10,891 bases of DNA from Flavobacteriia bacterium (lineage in GTDB: Bacteria > Bacteroidota > Bacteroidia > Flavobacteriales > Flavobacteriaceae): positions 1-10,891 of the forward strand of contig DAOUPQ010000051.1 of the NCBI GenBank assembly GCA_030626085.1. The letters are read 5' to 3'. The notes under the pieces are model-generated. The model was not told the DNA's origin. It saw only the letters and a list, made by a program, of their open reading frames with translations, and made no database searches. The position numbers were made by a program, and so were the translations under genes. Below are positions 1 to 6,897 of this stretch, piece after piece; the stretch's first letter is position 1; each line of letters begins with the position of its first letter.

Positions 1-171
1 CTAAGCTTAGGCTTACTTTACAGTACCGGAAAAACAAGTAAATATGAACAAAATGGCTATACCAATCCTGATGATTTTTCCTTTATAGAAGGTGTAACCA
101 CCATAACAGATGCAAATTACAATTCAATTGGATTGCTGTTTGGTTATACGTTTTTCTTTAAAAAGTTTTAA
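1..171 (+). CDS. C-terminal end of a probable outer-membrane beta-barrel protein (partial)
   Basis: The first frame is open from the left edge to a TAA at 169-171 and gives 56 residues. The end alternates hydrophobic and polar or aromatic residues (NSIGLLFGYTFFFKKF) and finishes on Phe. A last amphipathic strand with a terminal aromatic residue is typical of outer-membrane beta-barrels recognised by the BAM machinery, so I infer an outer-membrane protein; the specific family cannot be told from this piece. The preceding stretch (STGKTSKYEQNGYTNPDDF) would suit an extracellular loop or turn between strands. The gene converges on the isomerase gene with only 3 bases between stop codons, and no obvious terminator hairpin lies there. 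The start and most of the gene are outside the window. Confidence 0.6.
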   Translation, partial: LSLGLLYSTGKTSKYEQNGYTNPDDFSFIEGVTTITDANYNSIGLLFGYTFFFKKF

Positions 172-174
172 TCC

Positions 175-795
175 TTACTTTATAATATAAGCCTTTTTGA
201 TATAATCTAACTTTGGATAATTTTGTTTTAAGTAGTCATTCCCAAATTTTTGGATAGAATCCTGATCAGGTACATTATCTTTTGTGCTGTAAAATTTATG
301 CACAGTTTCCATTCCTTTTGTAATTTTGGCAATCACAGGAAATCCTTTAACACCGTTATAATCAACAGTGTCAAGTCGGTGGTTATCTTTTAAATTAATA
401 AAAATTTGTGTTGTACGCGAGTTGACCCCATCTCTGGCAAAAGAGATCGCCATAGAATCATTACTTTGTAAAACTGGTTCATCTGCAATTTTATACTTTT
501 TCCAACTGTTATTTAAGATAGAATCGTTGTGAATACCAAATTGCACAACAAACTCAGGGATAACCCTAAAAAGAGCAATATCAGTATAATAACTATTCTT
601 TATCAGTTGATATAATCGATTGACACCTTTTGGAGACCATTCCCGTTTTGATTCAATATCAAAATTACCCTGAGTAGTTTCAAAACGAGCTTTAAAATAC
701 TTGGGTGCAGTTTGTTGAGTCCATTTTTCATTAAATATTTTTGGACCACAAGAGATGATTGAAATGATAATAAAAATAGATAGAATTCTTTTCAT
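175..795 (-). CDS. Cyclophilin-type peptidyl-prolyl cis-trans isomerase, lipoprotein
   Basis: This predicted exported enzyme catalyses proline cis-trans isomerisation to assist folding of envelope proteins. I chose the ATG at 795 (206 residues) over an upstream ATG at 831, because it starts directly with a lipoprotein signal: MKR, a hydrophobic run, and lipobox IIS-C with the lipidated Cys at residue 16. The cyclophilin fold is recognisable by FRVIPEFVVQFG (76-87, containing the catalytic Arg77 equivalent to Arg55 of human CypA), SFARDGVNSRTTQIFINLKDN-like sequence (118-138) and GFPVIAKITKGMETV (151-165). The His usually before the catalytic Arg is replaced by Phe. A C-terminal extension (about 181-206, with GNDYLKQNYPKLDYI) follows the fold and is, from memory, common in Bacteroidota members. 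The gene is divergent from the helicase with a 108-base gap; I see no exact -7 box for it. The family call is firm; its membrane face (periplasmic or surface) is not determined. Confidence 0.9.
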   Translation of the reverse strand: MKRILSIFIIISIISCGPKIFNEKWTQQTAPKYFKARFETTQGNFDIESKREWSPKGVNRLYQLIKNSYYTDIALFRVIPEFVVQFGIHNDSILNNSWKKYKIADEPVLQSNDSMAISFARDGVNSRTTQIFINLKDNHRLDTVDYNGVKGFPVIAKITKGMETVHKFYSTKDNVPDQDSIQKFGNDYLKQNYPKLDYIKKAYIIK

Positions 796-903
796 AATTT
801 TACTATTTGATAATGAATTATTTAAGACCAATTTAATAAATATATTTAAAAAAAGATCCTATTTTTCTCCATATCTTTACAAAAATTTCATAAACAATAT
901 CCT

Positions 904-2139
904 ATGCAGTTTAACGAGCTAAAACTGAATAAACCAATTTTAAAAGCGATTTCTGAAAGTAATTATCAAAATCTAACTCAGGTTCAGGAAAGAACAATTC
1001 CATTAGTATTAGAAAAAAGAGATGTAATTGTTTCTGCACAAACCGGAACAGGAAAAACGGCTGCTTTTGCTTTACCAATTTTACAGTTGTTATTCAATAA
1101 ACAAGATACACCAAAAAAAGGGAAAAAAATAAAAGCTTTGGTAGTTTGCCCAACACGCGAATTGGCTTTGCAGATCAATGAGAGCTTTAAAACCTACGGA
1201 AAATACACAAATTTAAGAACTACGGTTGTTTATGGAGGAGCTTCTATCGAACCACAAAAAGACATCTTAAAAAAGGGAGTTGATATATTAATTGCCACAC
1301 CGGGAAGATTGTTAGATCTTCATAAACAGGATGTTATAAATTTAGATTATATTGAAATTTTGGTTTTAGATGAAGCTGATCTGATGTTGGATATGGGATT
1401 TATAGATGATATAAAAAAGATTGAGCGACTTTGTCCACTTGATAAACAAACACTTTTATTTTCAGCAACCATTCCGTTTAAAGTACAACAATTGGCAGAA
1501 ACCAGTTTAAATGATCCTGTAAAAGTAGATATTTCTCCAACTTCTTTGGCAGCAAAAAGTGTAGATCAGGTTTTGTATTATGTGCCAAAACCAAAAAAGA
1601 TCGAATTGTGTTTACATCTTTTACGAAATGAAATTAAAGGAACGACCTTAATTTTCAGACGCACAAAATTTGGGGTTGATAAATTAGAAAGAACACTATT
1701 GAAGAATAACTATTATGCTGTTAGTATTCACGGAGATAAAACCCAAATTGCAAGAGAAAAGTCTTTACAGAAATTCAAAAATAAGGAGGTTGATATTTTA
1801 ATTGCAACTGATGTTGCTGCTCGCGGAATTGATATAAGTAATTTAGATGCTGTAATCAATTTTGATATTCCAAATGTTCCTGAAACTTATGTGCACAGGA
1901 TTGGAAGAACAGGAAGAGCGGGAAAAGTTGGTAAAGCCTATTCTTTTTGTTCTGCAGATGAAAAGAGTTATATAGCAACTATTCAAAAATTGATCAATTC
2001 AGAAATTTTTGTCATAGAAGATCATCCTTATCCATTAGATCCAAAAGCAAAGCCCGAAGTTCATAAAAAGCAAGGAAGTAAATATAGAAAAGGAAGAAAA
2101 TCTACAGCATCAAAAAAGAAAAAGAAGCGGTGGTATTGA
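904..2139 (+). CDS. DEAD-box ATP-dependent RNA helicase, RhlE-like
   Basis: This is a cytoplasmic ATP-dependent RNA helicase, expected to remodel RNA during ribosome assembly, mRNA decay or cold growth. All family motifs appear in order: a Q motif (MQFNELKLNKPIL through TQVQ, residues 1-28), motif I AQTGTGKT (45-52), Ia PTRELALQ (83-90), Ib TPGR (132-135), II DEAD (156-159), III SAT (187-189), IV near LIFRRTK (249-255), V ATDVAARGID (301-310) and VI HRIGRTGRAG (331-340). The two RecA-like domains are followed by a short basic tail (about 382-411, many Lys/Arg, ending KKKKKRWY) that probably contacts RNA. The 411-residue length and short tail suit the RhlE group; the exact orthologue cannot be fixed by eye. 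The ATG directly opens the Q motif, which supports this start. The stop TGA is followed at once by TAA. A weak -7-like box (TATCTTTA) lies at 872-879. Confidence 0.95.
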   Translation: MQFNELKLNKPILKAISESNYQNLTQVQERTIPLVLEKRDVIVSAQTGTGKTAAFALPILQLLFNKQDTPKKGKKIKALVVCPTRELALQINESFKTYGKYTNLRTTVVYGGASIEPQKDILKKGVDILIATPGRLLDLHKQDVINLDYIEILVLDEADLMLDMGFIDDIKKIERLCPLDKQTLLFSATIPFKVQQLAETSLNDPVKVDISPTSLAAKSVDQVLYYVPKPKKIELCLHLLRNEIKGTTLIFRRTKFGVDKLERTLLKNNYYAVSIHGDKTQIAREKSLQKFKNKEVDILIATDVAARGIDISNLDAVINFDIPNVPETYVHRIGRTGRAGKVGKAYSFCSADEKSYIATIQKLINSEIFVIEDHPYPLDPKAKPEVHKKQGSKYRKGRKSTASKKKKKRWY

Positions 2140-2212
2140 TAATCTTTTTACTATTTCAAAATCAAATCTAAAATTTTTAATTATTTTTAATTCTTCATAA
2201 AATTATATATTA

Positions 2213-2220
2213 TATTTTTG
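2213..2220 (+). promoter_or_regulatory. Bacteroidota -7 box (TAnnTTTG) directly before guaA
   Basis: TATTTTTG matches the Bacteroidota primary-sigma -7 consensus TAnnTTTG exactly and ends 3 bases before the guaA ATG at 2224. No clear -33 TTG is present at the usual distance; TTC stands at 2191-2193. If this box is used, transcription would start at or next to the ATG and the mRNA would be almost leaderless. In such AT-rich DNA a chance match is quite possible. Confidence 0.35.
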
Positions 2221-2223
2221 CTC

Positions 2224-3753
2224 ATGCAACACAAAGTACTTATTTTAGATTTCGGTTCGCAATACACACAGTTGATTGCACGTAGGGTTAGAGAGCTCAA
2301 TATTTTTTGTGAGATATTTCCTTATAACCATCAACCTGAAGATATTGCTGAATTTAACGCTGTAATCTTATCCGGCAGTCCTTTTTCTGTACATCAAACT
2401 GATACGCCAAACCCTGATCTATCAAAAATAAAAGGATTGATCCCATTATTAGGAGTTTGTTATGGTGCGCAATATTTAGTACATAATTATGGCGGTAATG
2501 TAGAACGTTCTAATGTTAGGGAATACGGCAGAGCAAATTTATCTTTTGTTTTAGAAAATGAATTACTTTTTGATAAAATTGATGTTGGTTCACAGGTTTG
2601 GATGAGCCATGGTGATACGATCACTGATTTACCTTCAAATTTTACAAAAATTGCAAGTACACATGATGTAGAAAATGCAGCATATAAAATTGAGGGAGAA
2701 AAAACCTATGCTATACAGTTTCACCCCGAAGTTTATCATACAACGGATGGTTTAAAATTGTTGGAGAATTTTTTGGTTAAAATAGCAAAGATTGATCAAG
2801 ACTGGACACCCGATTCATTTGTAGAAACTACAGTAGCAGAGCTAAAACAAAAGTTAAAAAATGATAAGGTTGTTTTAGGTTTATCAGGGGGTGTGGATTC
2901 TACTGTTGCAGCAGTTTTATTAGATAAAGCCATAGGTAAAAACCTGTATTGTATTTTTGTAAATAATGGTTTACTTCGTAAAAATGAATTTCAAGATGTG
3001 TTACAACAATACAAACACATGGGTTTAAATGTAAAGGGAGTTAATTCGACGGATAGGTTTTTAAAAAAATTAAAAGGCATTTCAGAGCCTGAAAAAAAAC
3101 GCAAAGTCATTGGTAATGAATTTATCAGTGTTTTTGATGATGAAGCTCATTTAATCGAAAATGTTATATGGCTGGCACAAGGCACTATTTATCCTGATGT
3201 TATTGAATCAGTTTCTGTAAAAGGCCCTTCAGCTACTATTAAATCTCATCATAATGTTGGTGGTTTACCCGATTTTATGAAATTGAAAATAGTTGAACCC
3301 TTGCGAATGTTGTTTAAAGATGAAGTTAGGCGAGTAGGTAGAAGCATGGGAATAGATGATGAGCTTTTGGGAAGACACCCATTTCCCGGTCCGGGATTGG
3401 CAATCAGAATTTTGGGAGATATCACAGCTGAAAAAGTCAGAATTTTACAAGAAGTTGATCATATATTTATTGATGGTTTAAAAAAATGGGATTTATATAA
3501 TGATGTTTGGCAAGCCCTGGCAATTTTATTGCCGGTAGATTCGGTTGGTGTTATGGGAGATGAGCGTACTTATGAAAAAGTAATTGTGTTGCGCGCAGTT
3601 TCATCTACCGATGGCATGACAGCTGATTGGGTAGATCTTCCCTATAAATTTTTACAGGAGACCTCTAATAAAATTATAAATGGAGTAAAAGGTGTAAATA
3701 GAGTTGTATATGATATTAGTTCAAAACCTCCGGCAACAATAGAGTGGGAGTAG
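2224..3753 (+). CDS. guaA: GMP synthase (glutamine-hydrolysing)
   Basis: The enzyme converts XMP to GMP with ATP and glutamine, the last step of the guanine branch of purine synthesis, in the cytoplasm. With the ATG at 2224 the protein has 509 residues. Its N-terminal class I glutamine amidotransferase domain contains LILDFGSQYTQLIARRVRE (6-24), the nucleophile Cys79 in GVCYGAQ, and His167/Glu169 in FHPE. The ATP pyrophosphatase domain has the PP-loop SGGVDS (221-226), and the C-terminal dimerisation part has GRHPFPGPGLAIR (383-395) and the usual ending KPPATIEWE. An in-frame TTG at 2218 would add two residues, but the ATG gives the family's normal start MQHKVLILDFG. The stop is TAG, with an in-frame TAA four codons later. 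Because the protein ends exactly at the conserved terminus, TAG is a genuine stop in this organism, which matters for the M1 peptidase gene at the right edge. A heptamer repeat tract follows the gene. Confidence 0.97.
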   Translation: MQHKVLILDFGSQYTQLIARRVRELNIFCEIFPYNHQPEDIAEFNAVILSGSPFSVHQTDTPNPDLSKIKGLIPLLGVCYGAQYLVHNYGGNVERSNVREYGRANLSFVLENELLFDKIDVGSQVWMSHGDTITDLPSNFTKIASTHDVENAAYKIEGEKTYAIQFHPEVYHTTDGLKLLENFLVKIAKIDQDWTPDSFVETTVAELKQKLKNDKVVLGLSGGVDSTVAAVLLDKAIGKNLYCIFVNNGLLRKNEFQDVLQQYKHMGLNVKGVNSTDRFLKKLKGISEPEKKRKVIGNEFISVFDDEAHLIENVIWLAQGTIYPDVIESVSVKGPSATIKSHHNVGGLPDFMKLKIVEPLRMLFKDEVRRVGRSMGIDDELLGRHPFPGPGLAIRILGDITAEKVRILQEVDHIFIDGLKKWDLYNDVWQALAILLPVDSVGVMGDERTYEKVIVLRAVSSTDGMTADWVDLPYKFLQETSNKIINGVKGVNRVVYDISSKPPATIEWE

Positions 3754-3763
3754 GTTTTGATGT

Positions 3764-3791
3764 AAAAAGTTAGAAGTTAAAAGTAAAAAGT
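3764..3791 (+). repeat. Degenerate heptamer tandem repeat after guaA (four units)
   Basis: Four adjacent 7-base units, AAAAAGT, TAGAAGT, TAAAAGT and AAAAAGT, share the ending AAGT and begin 10 bases after the guaA stop codon. The same unit type occurs after purC. Just downstream, 3814-3830 holds two copies of GAACAAG plus GAA, a second short 7-base tandem repeat. No inverted partner is seen here, so this tract alone does not form a terminator hairpin. Confidence 0.6.
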
Positions 3792-3899
3792 CAGTTGAAG
3801 TTTTTCGATTTCAGAACAAGGAACAAGGAATGTCGATTTAAGAAGTAAACTAAAGAATTAACTAACAATATTAAAATGAACTATAAATTGGCATATTAG

Positions 3900-3917
3900 G
3901 GTTTAACTATTTAAACC
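3900..3917. promoter_or_regulatory. Perfect 7-bp inverted repeat upstream of the LysM gene (possible operator)
   Basis: GGTTTAA and TTAAACC are exact inverted copies separated by CTAT. The element lies 14 bases before the -7 box at 3932-3939, so it covers the place where a -33 element would sit (around 3909-3912). That position suits an operator. A weak terminator for guaA is the alternative, since seven T residues occur at 3924-3930, but they are six bases beyond the stem and the stem has few G-C pairs. Confidence 0.4.
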
Positions 3918-3931
3918 AAGTACTTTTTTTG

Positions 3932-3939
3932 TAGTTTTG
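3932..3939 (+). promoter_or_regulatory. Bacteroidota -7 box for the LysM/purC transcript
   Basis: TAGTTTTG is an exact match to TAnnTTTG, 28 bases upstream of the LysM gene ATG. That gives a predicted 5' leader of roughly 20 bases, a normal distance. The -33 position reads ATTT rather than TTTG, so only the -7 half is strong. The box is the best promoter candidate in the 214-base gap after guaA and would drive the LysM gene and probably purC. Confidence 0.5.
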
Positions 3940-3967
3940 AATAGCCAATAATTTTAAAAGAATTGTA

Positions 3968-5839
3968 ATGAATAAATATATTTTCTTTTTTTTAATATTT
4001 TTTATGGGTATTTTTTTTACAAATGCTCAAGGAAAAAAATATGCCACTTATCAAGTAAAATCAGGAGAGACTTTGCAGAGTATTTCTAATGATCTAAAAA
4101 TTCCAACAGATATTTTACTGCAATTGAATCCCGATATTAAAGATGAAGTAATTGCAAATAAGATTTTAGTTATCCCAAATATCAATTACAACAAAAATCG
4201 GGATATAAACAATTTTGAAATTGATGTAGTAAGTGGTAGAGATATCATTGTTGATGGTTATGTTTACCATGAAGTTTTGCCTAAAGAAACGCTTTACAAT
4301 ATTACTTCTACATATAAACTTTCCAGTAGTGATTTAAAAAATCACAATCCATTTTTATTATCATACGGATTACAGATAGGTCAAACACTTAAAATTCCAT
4401 TGCCCAAAATTGAAAATAAGTTTAATGATCAACGGTTTAAACCTTATGCTGTTCAACCAAAAGAAACCAAATATAGTATAGCCAAGCAATACGGAATATC
4501 AATAGATTCATTAGAACAATTAAATCCAGATATTAAAAATGGATTGCAAATTAATGATGTGATCCTGGTTCCTGATGAGAGATTAGTTGTTAATCATGAC
4601 GCTGCTTTTGAAGTCCATGAAGTGCAAAAAGGAGAAACACTTTATAGTTTAAGCAAACAATTTGATTTAACTCAAGCAGAATTAATAGCAAATAATCCTG
4701 AATTATCTTTAGGTGTTAATGAAGGAATGCTTATTAAAATTCCTAATAAGATAATAAGAAATGAATCATTATTTGCTGATGAAATGGGTGAAAACAGGCA
4801 ATTGAATATAGCGATGATGTTACCATTTCAATCTAACTTAGATACATTAAATTTTAAAAACAACACGTTAATCAATATATCTACCGATTTCTATTTTGGA
4901 GCATTAGTTGCTATTGATTCATTAAAAAAACAAGGTTTATCGGTAAATATGAAAGTGTTTGATACGCAAAAAAGTAAAGCTGTTACTAAAAAAATTGGCA
5001 GTGAGAGCAGTTTAAGTAATGCTGATGTTATTATTGGTCCGATGTTCTTAAGTAATTTACATGAAATTGCAAAGAATACAGCATTAAATGATGTTTTACT
5101 TATTTCACCTATTTCAGAAAAAGATCACTCATTTATCAAAAGAAGAAAATTAGTTCAAGAATCACCTACAAATGAACAATTGTCTTTTGAGATGTTGCAT
5201 TATATTAAGAATAATTACAGTAATCAAAAGGTAATTATCATAACTGATAACAAATCTGTAACTAAACTAAATTCAATTACGAGTAAATTAAAACTGAATG
5301 ATTCATTAAAAGATATAACTATTTTAAAACCTAAAAAAGGATATATTAATCCTGACAAATTTAAAACTTCGCTTGACAGTATAAAAGATAATTGGGTTTT
5401 ATTAATTGGATCAGATAAGGTTTTTATATCAGATGCCGTTCATAATCTTGGTGTATTACCTGAAAAAATCAGTATAACTTTATTTGCTTTTAACAAGGAT
5501 AAAAGATTCGATAAAATTGATAATAACTATTTGGCCAGGGTTAATTTTCATTATCCTTCACATACTTATATCGATTATAATACTGATTATACAAAGAATT
5601 TTATTTCTGCTTATAAAAAACGTTTTTTTGGTATACCCTCAAAATATGCTATGAAAGGATTTGATGAAACCTATGATATATTAATGAGATTATCAGATAG
5701 TTATGATTTAACCGGTCAGGGTATTTCTGAACGAATTTCAACTAAATTTAATTATATTGAAAACACATCCGGAAGTATTATTAACCAAGGTGTTTTTATA
5801 CTTGCATATGACGGATTAGAGTTGAAAAAAGTTCAATAA
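3968..5839 (+). CDS. Exported LysM-repeat protein with C-terminal PBP1 (periplasmic-binding) fold
   Basis: This 623-residue protein has a signal peptide (residues 1-20, long Phe-rich core, probable cut after TNA), so it acts in the periplasm or at the cell wall. Four LysM modules follow at about 27-70, 100-144, 160-202 and 216-259. Each has the pattern V..GETL.SIS, LNPD or NNP, and a closing L.IP, expected to bind peptidoglycan glycan chains. From about residue 277 a second domain begins with LNIAMMLPF and includes DFYFGALVAIDSLKKQG, ADVIIGPMF and a late KGFDETYDILMRL. These look like a type I periplasmic-binding fold of the amino-acid ABC/LivJ type. LysM plus PBP1 fusions are known in Bacteroidota; their ligand and job are not established as far as I know. 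The gene lies between guaA and purC, 48 bases before purC, and probably shares its transcript. A role as a wall-linked sensor or lipoprotein-machinery partner would be speculation. Confidence 0.85.
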   Translation: MNKYIFFFLIFFMGIFFTNAQGKKYATYQVKSGETLQSISNDLKIPTDILLQLNPDIKDEVIANKILVIPNINYNKNRDINNFEIDVVSGRDIIVDGYVYHEVLPKETLYNITSTYKLSSSDLKNHNPFLLSYGLQIGQTLKIPLPKIENKFNDQRFKPYAVQPKETKYSIAKQYGISIDSLEQLNPDIKNGLQINDVILVPDERLVVNHDAAFEVHEVQKGETLYSLSKQFDLTQAELIANNPELSLGVNEGMLIKIPNKIIRNESLFADEMGENRQLNIAMMLPFQSNLDTLNFKNNTLINISTDFYFGALVAIDSLKKQGLSVNMKVFDTQKSKAVTKKIGSESSLSNADVIIGPMFLSNLHEIAKNTALNDVLLISPISEKDHSFIKRRKLVQESPTNEQLSFEMLHYIKNNYSNQKVIIITDNKSVTKLNSITSKLKLNDSLKDITILKPKKGYINPDKFKTSLDSIKDNWVLLIGSDKVFISDAVHNLGVLPEKISITLFAFNKDKRFDKIDNNYLARVNFHYPSHTYIDYNTDYTKNFISAYKKRFFGIPSKYAMKGFDETYDILMRLSDSYDLTGQGISERISTKFNYIENTSGSIINQGVFILAYDGLELKKVQ

Positions 5840-5887
5840 ACGATTAGTTTATTTTGAATAATAAATAGAATATAATTCAATGACAAA

Positions 5888-6841
5888 ATGAATACAATTA
5901 ATGATACAGATTTTCATTTTCCGAAACAAAAGAATGTTTACAAAGGCAAAGTAAGAGAGGTTTATAATATTGATGATGAATTGATGGTTATGGTAGCTTC
6001 AGACAGGCTCTCGGCATTTGATGTTATTATGCCAAAGCAAATTCCTTATAAAGGTCAGATGTTAAATCAAATTGCTTTTATGATGATGGAAGAGACTGAA
6101 GATATTGTGCCAAACTGGTTGCTTGCATCACCCGATCCTAATGTATCGATAGGTAAATTATGTACTCCTTTTAAAGTTGAAATGGTAATCAGGGGTTATT
6201 TATCAGGTCATGCCTGGAGAGAATATCGAAATGGTAAAAGATTGATTTGTGGAGTTGCTATGCCCGATGGAATGAGAGAGAATGATAAATTTCCAAAACC
6301 CATTATTACACCTTCAACTAAAGCAGATGACGGATTGCACGATGAAGATATATCAAGAGAAGATATTATTGCTCAAGGAATTGTAAGTAAAGGAGATTAT
6401 AAAGTTTTAGAAGATTATACACGTAAATTATTTGAGCGTGGTACAGAAATTGCCGCAAAAAGAGATCTGATATTGGTTGATACTAAGTATGAGTTTGGCA
6501 AAACAAAAGAGGGTAAAATTGTTTTGATCGATGAAATTCATACGCCAGATTCTTCTCGTTATTTTTATGCTGATGTTTATCAAGACAGGCAAGATAAAGG
6601 AGAAGATCAAAAACAATTGTCAAAAGAATTTGTAAGACAGTGGTTGATTGAGAATGGTTTTCAGGGTTTGAAAGGGCAAAAAATTCCGGAAATGACAGAT
6701 AAGAAGATTTCCGAAATATCAGATCGTTATATCGAACTCTATGAAAATATTACAGGCAAAAAATTTATAAAAGCAAATACTTCAAATATTTTAGATAGAA
6801 TTGACAAGAATGTTGTAGCGTATTTGGAAAGTTTAAAGTAA
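5888..6841 (+). CDS. purC: Phosphoribosylaminoimidazole-succinocarboxamide (SAICAR) synthase
   Basis: The enzyme joins CAIR and aspartate using ATP to make SAICAR in de novo purine synthesis. The 317-residue protein shows the ATP-binding start YKGKVREVY (18-26), ASDRLSAFD (37-45), the FKVEMVIRGYLSGHAWREY segment (95-113), the signature region ITPSTKADDGLHDEDIS (140-156), ILVDTKYEFG (195-204) and IDEIHTPDSSRYF (214-226). The length fits the longer type of SAICAR synthase rather than the roughly 240-residue E. coli form. The ATG gives a normal N-terminus. Just upstream, ATG-ACA-AAA-TGA (5880-5891) forms a three-residue frame whose stop overlaps the purC ATG, which may be chance. The last codons (LESLK) and the stop are made of heptamer repeat units that continue into the following hairpin. 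Transcription probably comes from the LysM promoter. Confidence 0.96.
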   Translation: MNTINDTDFHFPKQKNVYKGKVREVYNIDDELMVMVASDRLSAFDVIMPKQIPYKGQMLNQIAFMMMEETEDIVPNWLLASPDPNVSIGKLCTPFKVEMVIRGYLSGHAWREYRNGKRLICGVAMPDGMRENDKFPKPIITPSTKADDGLHDEDISREDIIAQGIVSKGDYKVLEDYTRKLFERGTEIAAKRDLILVDTKYEFGKTKEGKIVLIDEIHTPDSSRYFYADVYQDRQDKGEDQKQLSKEFVRQWLIENGFQGLKGQKIPEMTDKKISEISDRYIELYENITGKKFIKANTSNILDRIDKNVVAYLESLK

Positions 6842-6860
6842 AAAGTCGAAAGTAATAAGT
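6826..6860 (+). repeat. Heptamer tandem repeat running through the purC stop codon (five units)
   Basis: Five adjacent 7-base units, GGAAAGT, TTAAAGT, AAAAAGT, CGAAAGT and AATAAGT, share the AAGT ending. The first two code for the last residues of PurC, and the stop TAA (6839-6841) falls at the junction of units two and three. Reverse-complement units (ACTTTTT, ACTTTCG, ACTTTAA) follow at 6868-6888, so the tract is an inverted array. The unit matches the one after guaA. Confidence 0.7.
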
Positions 6861-6886
6861 TGTAAAAACTTTTTACTTTCGACTTT
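6842..6886. terminator. Long hairpin between purC and the PLP-enzyme gene, likely bidirectional terminator
   Basis: AAAGTCGAAAGTAA (6842-6855) pairs perfectly with TTACTTTCGACTTT (6873-6886). After one T-T mismatch, a further five pairs (AAGTT with AACTT) close on the loop GTAAA. A T-rich run (6890-6894) follows on the plus strand, and A residues from 6840 provide a U-run on the minus strand. The hairpin starts one base after the purC stop and ends 12 bases before the stop of the convergent gene, so it can end both transcripts. Confidence 0.75.
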
Positions 6887-6897
6887 AAATTTTTGAT

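Noticed and set aside
796..831. Upstream ATG at 831 as start of the isomerase lipoprotein
   Set aside because: It would put 12 polar residues before the MKR-hydrophobic-lipobox signal and spoil a typical lipoprotein signal peptide. The ATG at 795 is better.
984..1178. 64-residue minus-strand frame inside the helicase gene
   Set aside because: It is antisense to a complete, strongly conserved helicase domain and has no recognisable protein features or start signal.
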